A DNA stretch of 64,000 nucleotides from Streptomyces sp. PTY087I2 (GTDB lineage: Bacteria > Actinomycetota > Actinomycetes > Streptomycetales > Streptomycetaceae): positions 1 through 64,000 of the forward strand of contig NZ_LZRD01000016.1 of NCBI RefSeq assembly GCF_001687325.1, in the 5' to 3' direction. A program made the position numbers and the translations under genes. The notes under the pieces are model-generated. The model worked only from the letters and a program-made list of their open reading frames with translations. It was not told where the DNA came from and did no database searches. The first letter of the stretch is position 1. Each line of letters opens with the position of its first letter. This document shows positions 40,904 through 48,149 of the stretch, piece after piece.

Positions 40904-42964
40904 CTACTCCACGGTGAAGCTCCCCGTCGCCCCGGTGAACGGCGTGATCTTCCCGAGCAGGCTCTTGGCGTCCCCGTGGTGGACGATCCGGTAGGTGCCG
41001 GGTGCGGTGTCCGCCCCGGTCTTCCAGGTGATCGTGGCCTTCGAGGTGCCGGTCAGCCCGTTGAGCCGGGTCCAGCGGTAGGTGGTTTCCCAGTCACCGT
41101 CGTCCAGCACCCGCTTCCAGCTACCGTTCTCCAGCCGCTGGACCTCCAGGAAGGTGGAGCCGCGGCGGAGGTTGTTCTTCGGGTGGCCGGTGGCGAACTC
41201 GACGGTGGCGGTGGCCCCGCGCGCGTACGAACTTTCCGGGGCCTTCAGGACCGCGCCGAACGCCTTGCCCGAGGGCGGGTTGTCGTACACGACCCCCGTC
41301 TGGAAGGTGAACTGCCGCCCCGACTCGTCCGCCGGCACCGTGCCCCGGTCCAGGGCCGTGCCCGCGCGCAGGGACTGGGCGATGCGGGCGTACTCCTGCT
41401 GGTAGGCGGGCAGGGTGTAGCGGCCGTACAGCGTGGAGCCGCCCTCGTAGTTCTGGGTGTCGTACTCCTCCGGCGTCGTGACGTACTGGCTGTAGGCGTT
41501 GGCGTACCCCTGGAGCAGGACGCGGTCCAGAGGCGCGCCCAGCTGCTCGGCCACCGTGCGGCGTACGCGGAGGCCGGAGGTGATCGTGAACTCGCCCGGG
41601 GCGGCCACCAGATACAGCTCGCCGATCCTCATGATCTGGAGGGGGAGCCGCTTCGGGGTGACCGGGTGGACGTTGCTCAGCAGACCCGTGGGGATCAGGC
41701 TCGCCTTCGGGTACTGGCAGGTCGCGAGCCAGGACGGGGTGTCGACGCGCAGCGCTTCGAGTATGGGGGCGATCGGGGTGCGCATGCCCTCCTCGAAGCC
41801 GGGTATCGCCGGACCGTCCTCCACACTGCCCGCGAGCGTGGACGCGCCGACAACGGCGGGACAGGTGCGGTGCTCCTTGCCGTCCGGGGTGTACTCCGGC
41901 CGTACGGTGACGTTCTCCATGTCGACGTACGCGAGCCGGGAGTCGACCCCTCCGGCGACGGGCCGCGCGTCGTCGTAGATCTCGCGGGCCTTGTCGAGCT
42001 GGCGCTCGCCGATGATGCGGGTGTTCTCGAACTCGTCCTCGGTGGGCCCGGAACCGGGCTTCAGGTTGAGGTTGGGGGACATGTCGCCGGCGTTGGTGTT
42101 GGGGAAGGCCGCGACGAACCCCGGGGTGTCGTCGAGATAGCGGACGTCCTCGTGGTCGTGCTCCCAGACGTAGGAGGCGTAGCCCTTGTTGTCGGGGCTG
42201 ATGAGCGTGTTCTTGTTGGTGATCGAGGTGTTGTGGGTCGCGAACCAGCTGATCGCGCCCGCGTCCTTCTCGCCCTGCTTGAAGCGCAGCACGGTCATCG
42301 CCGGGTCGATTCCGTCGGGGAAGGCGGCCCGGTCGGCGGCCGGATTGCGGTCGAACGCCTCCCGCGAGCGATTGACGCTGGCGTTGGTCAGGGTCCCCGT
42401 GCCCAGGCTCATCGTGCCGGGCTTCAGGTCCTCGTGCGCCTTGGCGACGGACTCGGTGATGCCGTCGACGATCGCCCGGTAGGTCTCCTTCTGGAAGCCG
42501 AGGACGGAGAGGTTGTAGGCGACGTTGTGGGAGTATCCGCCCGGCCCCGAGTGGGTGTGGGTGGCCGAGAGGAGGACGTTCTCCTCGCCGTACAGGCTGC
42601 CGTAACGCTCCGTCAGCCGGGCCATGACGCCCTGCCGGACGGACTGGAAGATCATCGCCAGGTCCGCGTTGACGTACACCACGCGCTTGCCGCTCGACCG
42701 GTCGACGACCACGAAGGCGCGCGACCGCTGCCGCTGGTGGATGCCCGAGGTCTTCTGGTCGAAGCTGGAGTAGCCCATCATCCCCGTCTCGGCGGCCTCG
42801 CCCGTGACATCGGCGATACCGCGCCCGACGAGGTAGCCCGCCTCCTCGGAGGTGTCCGACGCGGACGCGGGGGAGGGGGCGCCGAGGGTGACCGCTCCGA
42901 GGGCGGCGGCGAGCAGCGCGACGGGGAGCCTGCGCCGGGAGCGGCGGACGGTGGGGGGTGGCAT
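40904..42964 (-). CDS. Secreted neutral/alkaline ceramidase
   Basis: A 686-residue exported hydrolase that splits ceramide into sphingosine and fatty acid. A signal peptide is clear (RRSRRRLPVALLAAALGAVTLGAPSPASAS, residues 7-36). The catalytic domain starts YLVGRGIADVTGEAAETGMMGYSSFDQKTSGIHQRQRSRAF, with the zinc site in LLSATHTHSGPGGYSHNVAYNLSVLG and further conserved blocks (YVWEHDHED, GAISWFATHNTSITNKN). The C-terminal beta-sandwich (residues about 550-686) is normal for the family. The ATG at 42964 has AGGAGG 5 nt upstream. Streptomyces make little sphingolipid, so the target is probably host, fungal or environmental lipid. Confidence 0.93.
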   Translation of the reverse strand: MPPPTVRRSRRRLPVALLAAALGAVTLGAPSPASASDTSEEAGYLVGRGIADVTGEAAETGMMGYSSFDQKTSGIHQRQRSRAFVVVDRSSGKRVVYVNADLAMIFQSVRQGVMARLTERYGSLYGEENVLLSATHTHSGPGGYSHNVAYNLSVLGFQKETYRAIVDGITESVAKAHEDLKPGTMSLGTGTLTNASVNRSREAFDRNPAADRAAFPDGIDPAMTVLRFKQGEKDAGAISWFATHNTSITNKNTLISPDNKGYASYVWEHDHEDVRYLDDTPGFVAAFPNTNAGDMSPNLNLKPGSGPTEDEFENTRIIGERQLDKAREIYDDARPVAGGVDSRLAYVDMENVTVRPEYTPDGKEHRTCPAVVGASTLAGSVEDGPAIPGFEEGMRTPIAPILEALRVDTPSWLATCQYPKASLIPTGLLSNVHPVTPKRLPLQIMRIGELYLVAAPGEFTITSGLRVRRTVAEQLGAPLDRVLLQGYANAYSQYVTTPEEYDTQNYEGGSTLYGRYTLPAYQQEYARIAQSLRAGTALDRGTVPADESGRQFTFQTGVVYDNPPSGKAFGAVLKAPESSYARGATATVEFATGHPKNNLRRGSTFLEVQRLENGSWKRVLDDGDWETTYRWTRLNGLTGTSKATITWKTGADTAPGTYRIVHHGDAKSLLGKITPFTGATGSFTVE

Positions 42965-43173
42965 GGGACCTCCTGGGGCGGGAGACGGGATGCCGGGCCC
43001 GGTCGGCGGCTCACCGACGTGGGGGGCCGGGGCAGTGCCCCGACCGTAGAGCAGTGTGACCTGCGTCGCATAGATGTCTACCGGTCAGTAAAGAGACGCG
43101 GTCCGTGGGGAACAGCCGTGCGACGGTGCGATAGTGGGGGCGCATCAGCTCAGGGCCGACCGGAGGAACCGCC

Positions 43174-44127
43174 GTGCACTACGAACTCGCCGACCGGCTG
43201 GTCATCGGGATCGCGTCCAGCGCCCTGTTCGACCTGACCGAGTCGGACGCCGTCTTCCGGGAGCAGGGCGAGGAGACCTACCGCGCCCACCAGGAGAAGC
43301 ACGTGGGCGACCCGCTCCGCCCGGGTACCGCGTTCCCCTTCATCCGCCGGCTGCTGTCACTGAACGACCTGGGCGAGGTGAACGACCCCCTGGTCGAGGT
43401 CATCGTCCTGTCCCGCAACGACCCCGACACCGGGCTGCGGGTCATGCGCTCCATCGAGAGTCACGGACTGCCCATCAGCCGGGCCATCTTCATGCAGGGC
43501 CGCTCGCCCCACCGCTTCATGCCCGCGCTCAACATGTCCCTGTTCCTGTCGGCCCACGAGGGGGACGTCCGTGAGGCGGTCGCCGCCGGACTGCCCGCCG
43601 GGCATGTCCTCGGCGCACCCTACGAGGACGACGCGGACGACCACGACCTGCGGATCTCCTTCGACTTCGACGGGGTCCTCGCCACGGACGCCTCGGAGCA
43701 GGTGTTCCAGGAGGGCGGGATCGAGAAGTTCCGCGCCCACGAGGTCGCGAACGCCGCCGTCCCGCACGACGCCGGGCCGCTGCGGGACTTCCTGGCGAAC
43801 GTGAACCGGATCCAGCAGCGGGAGGAGCAGGAGCGCCGCAAGGACCCCGACTACCGGATCCGCCTGCACGTCTCCATCGTCACGGCCCGCAACGCTCCCG
43901 CGCACGAGCGTGCGGTGCAGAGCCTCAAGGGGTGGGGCGTGACCGTCAACGACGCGTTCTTCCTCGGCGGCATCGACAAGGGCCGGATCATGAAGATCCT
44001 GAAGCCGCACATCTTCTTCGACGACCAACAGGGCCATCTGGAAAGCACCTCGCGCACCACCCCGAGCGTGCACGTACCGTTCGGAAAGCTCAACGAGCCG
44101 GCGGCCCTCGGCATCCCGGACGCCTAA
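43174..44127 (+). CDS. Cytosolic 5'-nucleotidase (cN-I family)
   Basis: A 317-residue protein of the cytosolic 5'-nucleotidase I family. Conserved stretches are VIGIASSALFDLTESDAVFREQG at the N-terminus, FPFIRRLLSLND, VEVIVLSRNDPDTGLRVMRSIESHGLPISRAIFMQGRSP, and the HAD-like catalytic segment LRISFDFDGVLATDASEQ with the nucleophile and acid aspartates. VSIVTARNAPAHERAVQSLKGWGV and FFLGGIDKGRIMKILKPHIFFDDQ supply the remaining HAD motifs. It would dephosphorylate nucleoside monophosphates. GTG 43174 has GGAGG 7 nt upstream. Confidence 0.9.
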   Translation: MHYELADRLVIGIASSALFDLTESDAVFREQGEETYRAHQEKHVGDPLRPGTAFPFIRRLLSLNDLGEVNDPLVEVIVLSRNDPDTGLRVMRSIESHGLPISRAIFMQGRSPHRFMPALNMSLFLSAHEGDVREAVAAGLPAGHVLGAPYEDDADDHDLRISFDFDGVLATDASEQVFQEGGIEKFRAHEVANAAVPHDAGPLRDFLANVNRIQQREEQERRKDPDYRIRLHVSIVTARNAPAHERAVQSLKGWGVTVNDAFFLGGIDKGRIMKILKPHIFFDDQQGHLESTSRTTPSVHVPFGKLNEPAALGIPDA

Positions 44128-44146
44128 GCGGTACGAGCACGGAGAC

Positions 44147-44165
44147 GGGCGCTCAGCGGGCGCCC
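44147..44165 (+). terminator. Hairpin after the 5'-nucleotidase
   Basis: GGGCGC (44147-44152) pairs with GCGCCC (44160-44165) around a 7-nt loop, 19 nt past the stop. Confidence 0.5.
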
Positions 44166-44299
44166 TCCGGCTGGTGAACCGTCACCTCCCCGTGGGCCGA
44201 GAGCGCGGCCGGGCCACGCAGCCGGTCGGGGAGCCAGCGGGCCAGGACGAGAACGAGGGCGCCGAGCACGGTGAGAGCTTCGGGCGCGGACAGGGGCAC
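44153..44299 (-). CDS. Possible small membrane protein
   Basis: A 48-codon frame from GTG 44299: VPLSAPEALTVLGALVLVLA, then RWLPDRLRGPAALSAHGEVTVHQPEGAR. It predicts one transmembrane helix (residues 7-23) and a charged tail, with a G-rich stretch just before the start that could serve as a ribosome site. It overlaps the hairpin after the 5'-nucleotidase gene. No homologue is recognised; it could be chance in GC-rich DNA. Confidence 0.35.
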   Translation of the reverse strand: MPLSAPEALTVLGALVLVLARWLPDRLRGPAALSAHGEVTVHQPEGAR

Positions 44300-44472
44300 C
44301 CCCCCCGGGTCGGTTCGGTCATGCGGCCATCGTCGGATCCGGCAGGGGCCCGGCACATCGCGCTCACGTCGCGCCCGTGTGCGACCTGAGGCGCATACGG
44401 CGGTGGCGCATGTCATCCCGTACGCGTATCCCACCGCACCGGCGAGAAGGCGCCCTTGAGTACCGATAGTCA

Positions 44473-44496
44473 CGATCATGATGCGCGGCATGATCG
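44473..44496. promoter_or_regulatory. 8-bp inverted repeat, possible operator
   Basis: CGATCATG (44473-44480) and CATGATCG (44489-44496) form a perfect inverted repeat with an 8-nt spacer, upstream of the 51-residue membrane protein gene. It has the shape of a repressor site; the regulator is unknown. Confidence 0.45.
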
Positions 44497-44524
44497 CGCG
44501 AGGGTGTGGGAGAGTACATCCCTG

Positions 44525-44542
44525 CGGAACCGGGGGGTTCCG
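44525..44542 (+). promoter_or_regulatory. Leader hairpin with GGGG loop
   Basis: CGGAACC-GGGG-GGTTCCG is a perfect 7-bp hairpin ending 7 nt before the GGGGGAGGGG ribosome site of the small gene at 44564. It could affect translation or mRNA stability. Confidence 0.45.
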
Positions 44543-44563
44543 TGTACGGGGGAGGGGTGAACC

Positions 44564-44719
44564 ATGGATCTGTTCGACGTGGAGCTGGGCGGGCGGGACG
44601 ACGAGGGGGCGGACGCCGGAGGCCGCTGGTCGTGGTGCGGCGTCATCACCGTCGGGATCTTCATCCTGCTCGCGATGCTGATCAGCTGGGTCTTCGGCCT
44701 CGTCGGCCGGATCTTCTGA
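44564..44719 (+). CDS. 51-residue membrane protein
   Basis: A very short gene. The product starts MDLFDVELGGRDDEGADAGG, an acidic soluble part, then a single transmembrane helix, CGVITVGIFILLAMLISWVFGLVGRIF. The strong GGGGGAGGGGTGA ribosome site 3-14 nt before the ATG, the acidic head plus helix design, and the organised leader (an inverted repeat and a hairpin) argue that it is real. The function is unknown; small single-helix proteins often modulate a larger membrane partner. Confidence 0.65.
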   Translation: MDLFDVELGGRDDEGADAGGRWSWCGVITVGIFILLAMLISWVFGLVGRIF

Positions 44720-44846
44720 CCGCCCGTCCGCCCGCCCTGCCACCTCCGCATGACGCCGGGCGCGGGGTACGGTCGCCCCCAGGGGGCCGGTCGGCGTGCG
44801 TCCGGCCGACGCCAGGTCAGGTACGGAAAGCGGGCAGAGGAGAGCC

Positions 44847-45632
44847 ATGAACGTCGACGACGACGAATTCCGCCGCAGCATCCGGTCCGACGTCCCCCAC
44901 TCGGCGCGCGTCTGGAACGCGTGGCTGGGCGGCAAGGACCACTACCCGGTGGACCGGGAGCTGGCCGAGGCGGTGAGCGCGGCCTACCCGCAGATGGTCG
45001 ACATCGCCCGTGCCTCCCGCGCGTTCCAGATCCGCGCGATCCGCTATCTCGCGTCGGTGGGAGTGCGCCAGTTCCTGGACGTCGGGACCGGGCTGCCGGT
45101 GGCGAACAGCACCCATGAGGTGGCGCAGAGCATCGCGCCGGAGTCCCGGATCGTCTACGTCGACAACGACCCGATCGTCCTCGCCCACGCGGAGGCGCTC
45201 CTGACCAGCGCGCCCGAGGGCCGCACGGCCTATGTGGACGCCGACCTCTCCGCGACGGACGCGGTGGTGGACGAGGCGGCGAAGACCCTCAACCTGTCCG
45301 AACCCGTCGCCGTGCTCCTGCTCTCGACCCTCGGGCACCTCGCTCCGGCCGAGGGCATCGAGGTCGTCCAGCGGTATCTGGCCCGGATGCCGTCGGGAAG
45401 CCATCTCGTGCTCTGCGACACGGTGAAGACCCCGCAGACGCTGGCGGCGCAGGAGGCGTACGCGTCGGGCGACAACCCGCCCTATCTCGTACGGGAACCG
45501 GAGGAGATCACCGGCTGCGCCGAGGGCCTGGAGCTGGTCGAGCCGGGCTTCGTCCCGATCGACCGCTGGCGGCCCGAGGAGGAGGACGCGGTGCCGGTCG
45601 ACCAGTGGGGGCTGGTGGCCCGCAAGCCGTAG
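44847..45632 (+). CDS. DUF574-type SAM-dependent methyltransferase
   Basis: A 261-residue protein of the S-adenosylmethionine methyltransferase family (DUF574) that is greatly expanded in Streptomyces. The hallmark SARVWNAWLGGKDHYPVDRELAEAV lies at about 19-43. The SAM-binding motif is FLDVGTGLPVANSTHEVAQSIAPESRIVYVDNDPIVLAHAEALL. The substrate is unknown. The ATG at 44847 has AGAGGAGAG 4 nt upstream. It is ended by a perfect 12-bp hairpin at 45653. The triple GCCGTA repeat at the stop (TAGCCGTAGCCGTAGCC) is a small slippage repeat. Confidence 0.9.
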   Translation: MNVDDDEFRRSIRSDVPHSARVWNAWLGGKDHYPVDRELAEAVSAAYPQMVDIARASRAFQIRAIRYLASVGVRQFLDVGTGLPVANSTHEVAQSIAPESRIVYVDNDPIVLAHAEALLTSAPEGRTAYVDADLSATDAVVDEAAKTLNLSEPVAVLLLSTLGHLAPAEGIEVVQRYLARMPSGSHLVLCDTVKTPQTLAAQEAYASGDNPPYLVREPEEITGCAEGLELVEPGFVPIDRWRPEEEDAVPVDQWGLVARKP

Positions 45633-45652
45633 CCGTAGCCGTAGCCGTTCGG

Positions 45653-45682
45653 GGCGGGCCCGGGTGTGTGCCCGGGCCCGCC
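45653..45682. terminator. Perfect 12-bp bidirectional terminator hairpin
   Basis: GGCGGGCCCGGG (45653-45664) and CCCGGGCCCGCC (45671-45682) flank a TGTGTG loop between the convergent methyltransferase and rheA stops. Confidence 0.9.
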
Positions 45683-45692
45683 TTCGTGTTGG

Positions 45693-46376
45693 TCAGTCGC
45701 CGCGCCGGCGGGCGGCCGTGTCCTCGCGCAGTCGGCCGGTGTGCCGGGTCAGTGCGTCCACGCGGTCCGCCAGCTCCCGGTGGTCCGGGGCGAGATGGGT
45801 GTGGAGCGCGGTGAGCGGCGTGACCAGGGCGGCGGCGTCGTCGGTGCCGAGCGCCTGCCGGAGCCGGTCCAGCGAGGCGTCCGCCGCGGCGGGCAGATCG
45901 GTCAGCGCCGTGATCCGCCCGGCGAGCGACCGCAGATCCGCCGCGTTCTGCCGGGCCCACGTGGTGATCGACCGGTCGCCCGCCCGGCGGTCCCGGGTCG
46001 CCCGGACCCGCTGTTCCCCGGTGCTGCCCTCGGAACCGGGGCGCAGGCGCAGATAGCGGCGTTCGGCGGCCTGACGGCTCGCGACGCCCAGCGGGTCGGC
46101 GAGGTCGGCCCAGCTCGCCCCCGCCGCGCGGGCCGTCTCGATCAGGCCGGTCTCCCAGCCCGCGAGCTGCTCCCGTACCTCGCGCAACAGCTGGAGCGAG
46201 GCCAGGGCCTGGGCCCGCTCCGTGACCGGTGGCGGGGCGGAGGCGGCATCCCCGGTGTGGCCGTGTGCGTCGCGGACCGCCTCGTCGATGGTCTGGAGGG
46301 CCGCCCACGCGGCAAGGAAGGAGACGGTGTCCGGGGTGGGGCGGCGGGGTGGTTGGGGCTGGGTCGGTGGGGGCAC
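45693..46376 (-). CDS. rheA: RheA-type heat-shock repressor of hsp18
   Basis: A 227-residue regulator, close to the 225 residues described for Streptomyces albus RheA, which represses hsp18 at low temperature and releases DNA directly when warmed. It has no standard helix-turn-helix signature that I can assign; the segment ASWADLADPLGVASRQAAERRYLRLRPG (about 105-132) looks like the DNA-recognition part. The identification rests on gene order: it is divergent from an Hsp20-family gene with the published RheA box between. GTG 46376 has GAGGAG 6 nt upstream. The gene probably represses itself through the second box at 46405-46423. Confidence 0.85.
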   Translation of the reverse strand: MPPPTQPQPPRRPTPDTVSFLAAWAALQTIDEAVRDAHGHTGDAASAPPPVTERAQALASLQLLREVREQLAGWETGLIETARAAGASWADLADPLGVASRQAAERRYLRLRPGSEGSTGEQRVRATRDRRAGDRSITTWARQNAADLRSLAGRITALTDLPAAADASLDRLRQALGTDDAAALVTPLTALHTHLAPDHRELADRVDALTRHTGRLREDTAARRRGD

Positions 46377-46404
46377 GGAGGCTCCTCGCTGCGCTCGACG
46401 ATGC

Positions 46405-46423
46405 AGTCATCCTTTCGGTGACA
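46405..46423. promoter_or_regulatory. Second, imperfect RheA box
   Basis: AGTCATC-N5-GGTGACA matches the RheA consensus TGTCATC-N5-GATGACA at 12 of 14 positions with identical spacing. It lies 27 bp from the perfect box, on the rheA side. Confidence 0.6.
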
Positions 46424-46430
46424 TGGTCAG

Positions 46431-46459
46431 TTGTCATCGAATGGATGACATGCTACAAC
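46431..46459 (+). promoter_or_regulatory. hsp18 promoter
   Basis: TTGTCA (46431-46436), a 17-nt spacer and TACAAC (46454-46459) form a good housekeeping-sigma promoter. The perfect RheA box lies entirely between and over these elements, so bound repressor would exclude polymerase. Confidence 0.75.
46432..46450. promoter_or_regulatory. RheA operator (perfect match)
   Basis: TGTCATC-GAATG-GATGACA exactly matches the published RheA site TGTCATC-N5-GATGACA. It overlaps the hsp18 -35 element. Confidence 0.88.
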
Positions 46460-46514
46460 GGTGTCAGGTGAAAAGCGCGGGCTGACCGCCAGATCGACCG
46501 GAGGTGTTTCCGTC

Positions 46515-46946
46515 ATGCTGATGCGTACCGACCCCTTCCGTGAACTCGACCGGATCACCGAGCAACTCCTGCGCCCCGGCACCTGGTCGCGCCCCTCGGC
46601 GATGCCGATGGACGCGTATCGGGAGGGCGACGAGTACGTGGTGGCCTTCGATCTTCCCGGCGTCTCGCCGGACGCGATCGACATCGACGTCGAGCGGAAC
46701 ATGCTGACCGTCAAGGCCGAACGACGGCCGGCGGTGAACGCCGACAACGTACAGATGGAGCTCTCCGAGCGTCCGCTGGGCGTCTTCTCCCGGCAGATCG
46801 TCCTCGCGGACACGCTCGACACCGAGCGCATCGACGCCGACTACGACGCGGGTGTGCTGACCCTGCGCATCCCGATCGCCGAGCGCGCCAAGCCCCGCAA
46901 GATCGCCATCGGCGGGGAGTCCCGGCGCAAGCAGATCAAGGGCTGA
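46515..46946 (+). CDS. hsp18: 18-kDa small heat-shock protein (Hsp20 family)
   Basis: A 143-residue alpha-crystallin-type chaperone, the same length as S. albus HSP18. The short N-terminal arm (MLMRTDPFRELDRITEQLL) precedes the alpha-crystallin domain (MDAYREGDEYVVAFDLPGVSPDAIDIDVERNMLTVKAER... GVLTLRIPIAE), and the C-terminal tail carries PRKIAIGG, the IxI-type motif used for oligomer assembly. It holds unfolding proteins during heat stress. Repression by RheA through the 46432-46450 box is expected. The ATG at 46515 has GGAGGTG about 8-14 nt upstream. A perfect 15-bp hairpin follows. Confidence 0.93.
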   Translation: MLMRTDPFRELDRITEQLLRPGTWSRPSAMPMDAYREGDEYVVAFDLPGVSPDAIDIDVERNMLTVKAERRPAVNADNVQMELSERPLGVFSRQIVLADTLDTERIDADYDAGVLTLRIPIAERAKPRKIAIGGESRRKQIKG

Positions 46947-46967
46947 CCCGGGTCGGCCCGCGACAGC

Positions 46968-47017
46968 GGCGGGGGCCGGGACGGATCTCCTTCTTCTCCC
47001 CGGTCCCGGCCCCCGCC
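46968..47017 (+). terminator. hsp18 terminator hairpin
   Basis: Arms 46968-46982 and 47003-47017 are a perfect 15-bp inverted repeat around a 20-nt pyrimidine-rich loop, 21 nt after the hsp18 stop. Confidence 0.8.
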
Positions 47018-47042
47018 CGCACCACCCTGGGAGGGAGCTGCG

Positions 47043-47441
47043 GTGACCCTGCGATGGGAAGCGTTCCTGGACCGGGTCCAGGAACGCGGAGAGTACGAGA
47101 CACACGAGGAGGCCGAACGCGCCGCGCGCGTCGTCCTGGCCCTCCTCGGCGCCCACCTGGTGGGAGGAGACCGGGCCGAACTGGCCGCCCGGCTCCCGGA
47201 GACCATGGCCCTGATCCTGCTCAACCCGCTCCAGGCCGTCGAACCGCTCTCCCCGGAACGGTTCGTGCGCGCCACCGCGGCCTGGATCGAGGGGGCCGGA
47301 GAACAGACCGCCCGGTGGGACGTCGGAGCCGTTCTCAGCGTCGCCGCCGAGGCGGCGGGCGAGGACCTCACCCGCCGCATCCTGCTCCAACTGCCGCCCG
47401 GGTATGACCTGCTCTTCGGCGGGCATCCGAAGAGCACCTGA
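47043..47441 (+). CDS. DUF2267 protein, first copy
   Basis: A 132-residue all-helical DUF2267 protein. Features are FLDRVQERGEYETHEEAERAARVVLALLGAHLVGGDRAELAARLPETM at the N-terminus and ARWDVGAVLSVAAEAAG...QLPPGYDLLFGG at the C-terminus. The function is unknown; DUF2267 genes often lie near stress or phage-shock genes. GTG 47043 has GGGAGGGAG upstream. It lies just beyond the hsp18 terminator, and some read-through expression with hsp18 is possible. It is paralogous to the next gene. Confidence 0.85.
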   Translation: MTLRWEAFLDRVQERGEYETHEEAERAARVVLALLGAHLVGGDRAELAARLPETMALILLNPLQAVEPLSPERFVRATAAWIEGAGEQTARWDVGAVLSVAAEAAGEDLTRRILLQLPPGYDLLFGGHPKST

Positions 47442-47545
47442 CCTTGATCCACCGCTGTCCGCCCCCGCGCCTGCTCGACGACGAGCCGCGGGGGCGGACA
47501 GTGCATCGACACGAGCAGTACGGACGAGAAGGGCCTGCCGCCACG

Positions 47546-47983
47546 ATGACCCACAAGCCTCGGAACGCCGGCGCACCGATGGACACGACCTTTGACCTGC
47601 TGTTGGAGAAGATCCGGTACGAGGGCGCCTACCCCACGCGCGAACGCGCCGAGGAGAGCCTGCGCGCGGTGCTGGGCGCGCTGGGCCGCCAGATCACCGG
47701 CGACGAACGCGTCGCGCTCGCCGCCGCCCTGCCCGAGGAGGCCGCCCGCGTGTTCACCGCGGAGGTCCCGGCCGTGAAGCAGCTCGCCGGGGCCGCCTTC
47801 GTCGGCGAACTCGCCGGGCGCACCGGAGGCACCCCGGCCACCGCCCGGTGGGACGCCGGGGTGGTCCTCGGCCAGATCGCCGCACTGGTGGGCGACGACC
47901 TTGTCGCCGAGGTCGTCAGCTCCCTGCCGCCCGGTTACGCGCTCCTCTTCGGCCGCGCGGAACTCCTCGCCCAGGCAGCCTGA
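47546..47983 (+). CDS. DUF2267 protein, second copy
   Basis: A 145-residue paralogue of the preceding gene: LLEKIRYEGAYPTRERAEESLRAVLGALGRQITGDERVALAAALPEEA, then ARWDAGVVLGQIAALVGDDL...SLPPGYALLFG. The shared ARWD-x-G-x-VL and LPPGY-x-LLFG blocks show a tandem duplication followed by divergence. The start is uncertain (ATG 47546 or ATG 47579); 47546 is used because AAGGG lies upstream. Function unknown. It ends before a perfect bidirectional terminator. Confidence 0.8.
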   Translation: MTHKPRNAGAPMDTTFDLLLEKIRYEGAYPTRERAEESLRAVLGALGRQITGDERVALAAALPEEAARVFTAEVPAVKQLAGAAFVGELAGRTGGTPATARWDAGVVLGQIAALVGDDLVAEVVSSLPPGYALLFGRAELLAQAA

Positions 47984-48093
47984 TCGGACATTGCTTCGGG
48001 GCGCGGGACCTGGGCCCCTCGAAGCCGCACAGCGAAGCTGCCCCGGGCTCAGCGGCCCCGGCCGCGCTTCAACCACTCGCGCTACTTCGGCGA

Positions 48094-48126
48094 GACGCCG
48101 CGCGCTTCCGTGAAGCGCGCGGCGTC
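48094..48126. terminator. Perfect 15-bp bidirectional terminator
   Basis: GACGCCGCGCGCTTC (48094-48108) and its exact complement (48112-48126) flank a CGT loop, between the convergent DUF2267 and SulP genes. Confidence 0.9.
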
Positions 48127-48149
48127 CCGTACGGCCGCCTCTGCGGGGT

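Noticed and set aside
35917..43173. Possible hopanoid or other natural-product cluster around the HpnB-like gene.
   Set aside because: The surrounding genes (racemase, lnt, Nudix, ceramidase) are unrelated and appear to have separate promoters; no core biosynthetic enzyme is present.
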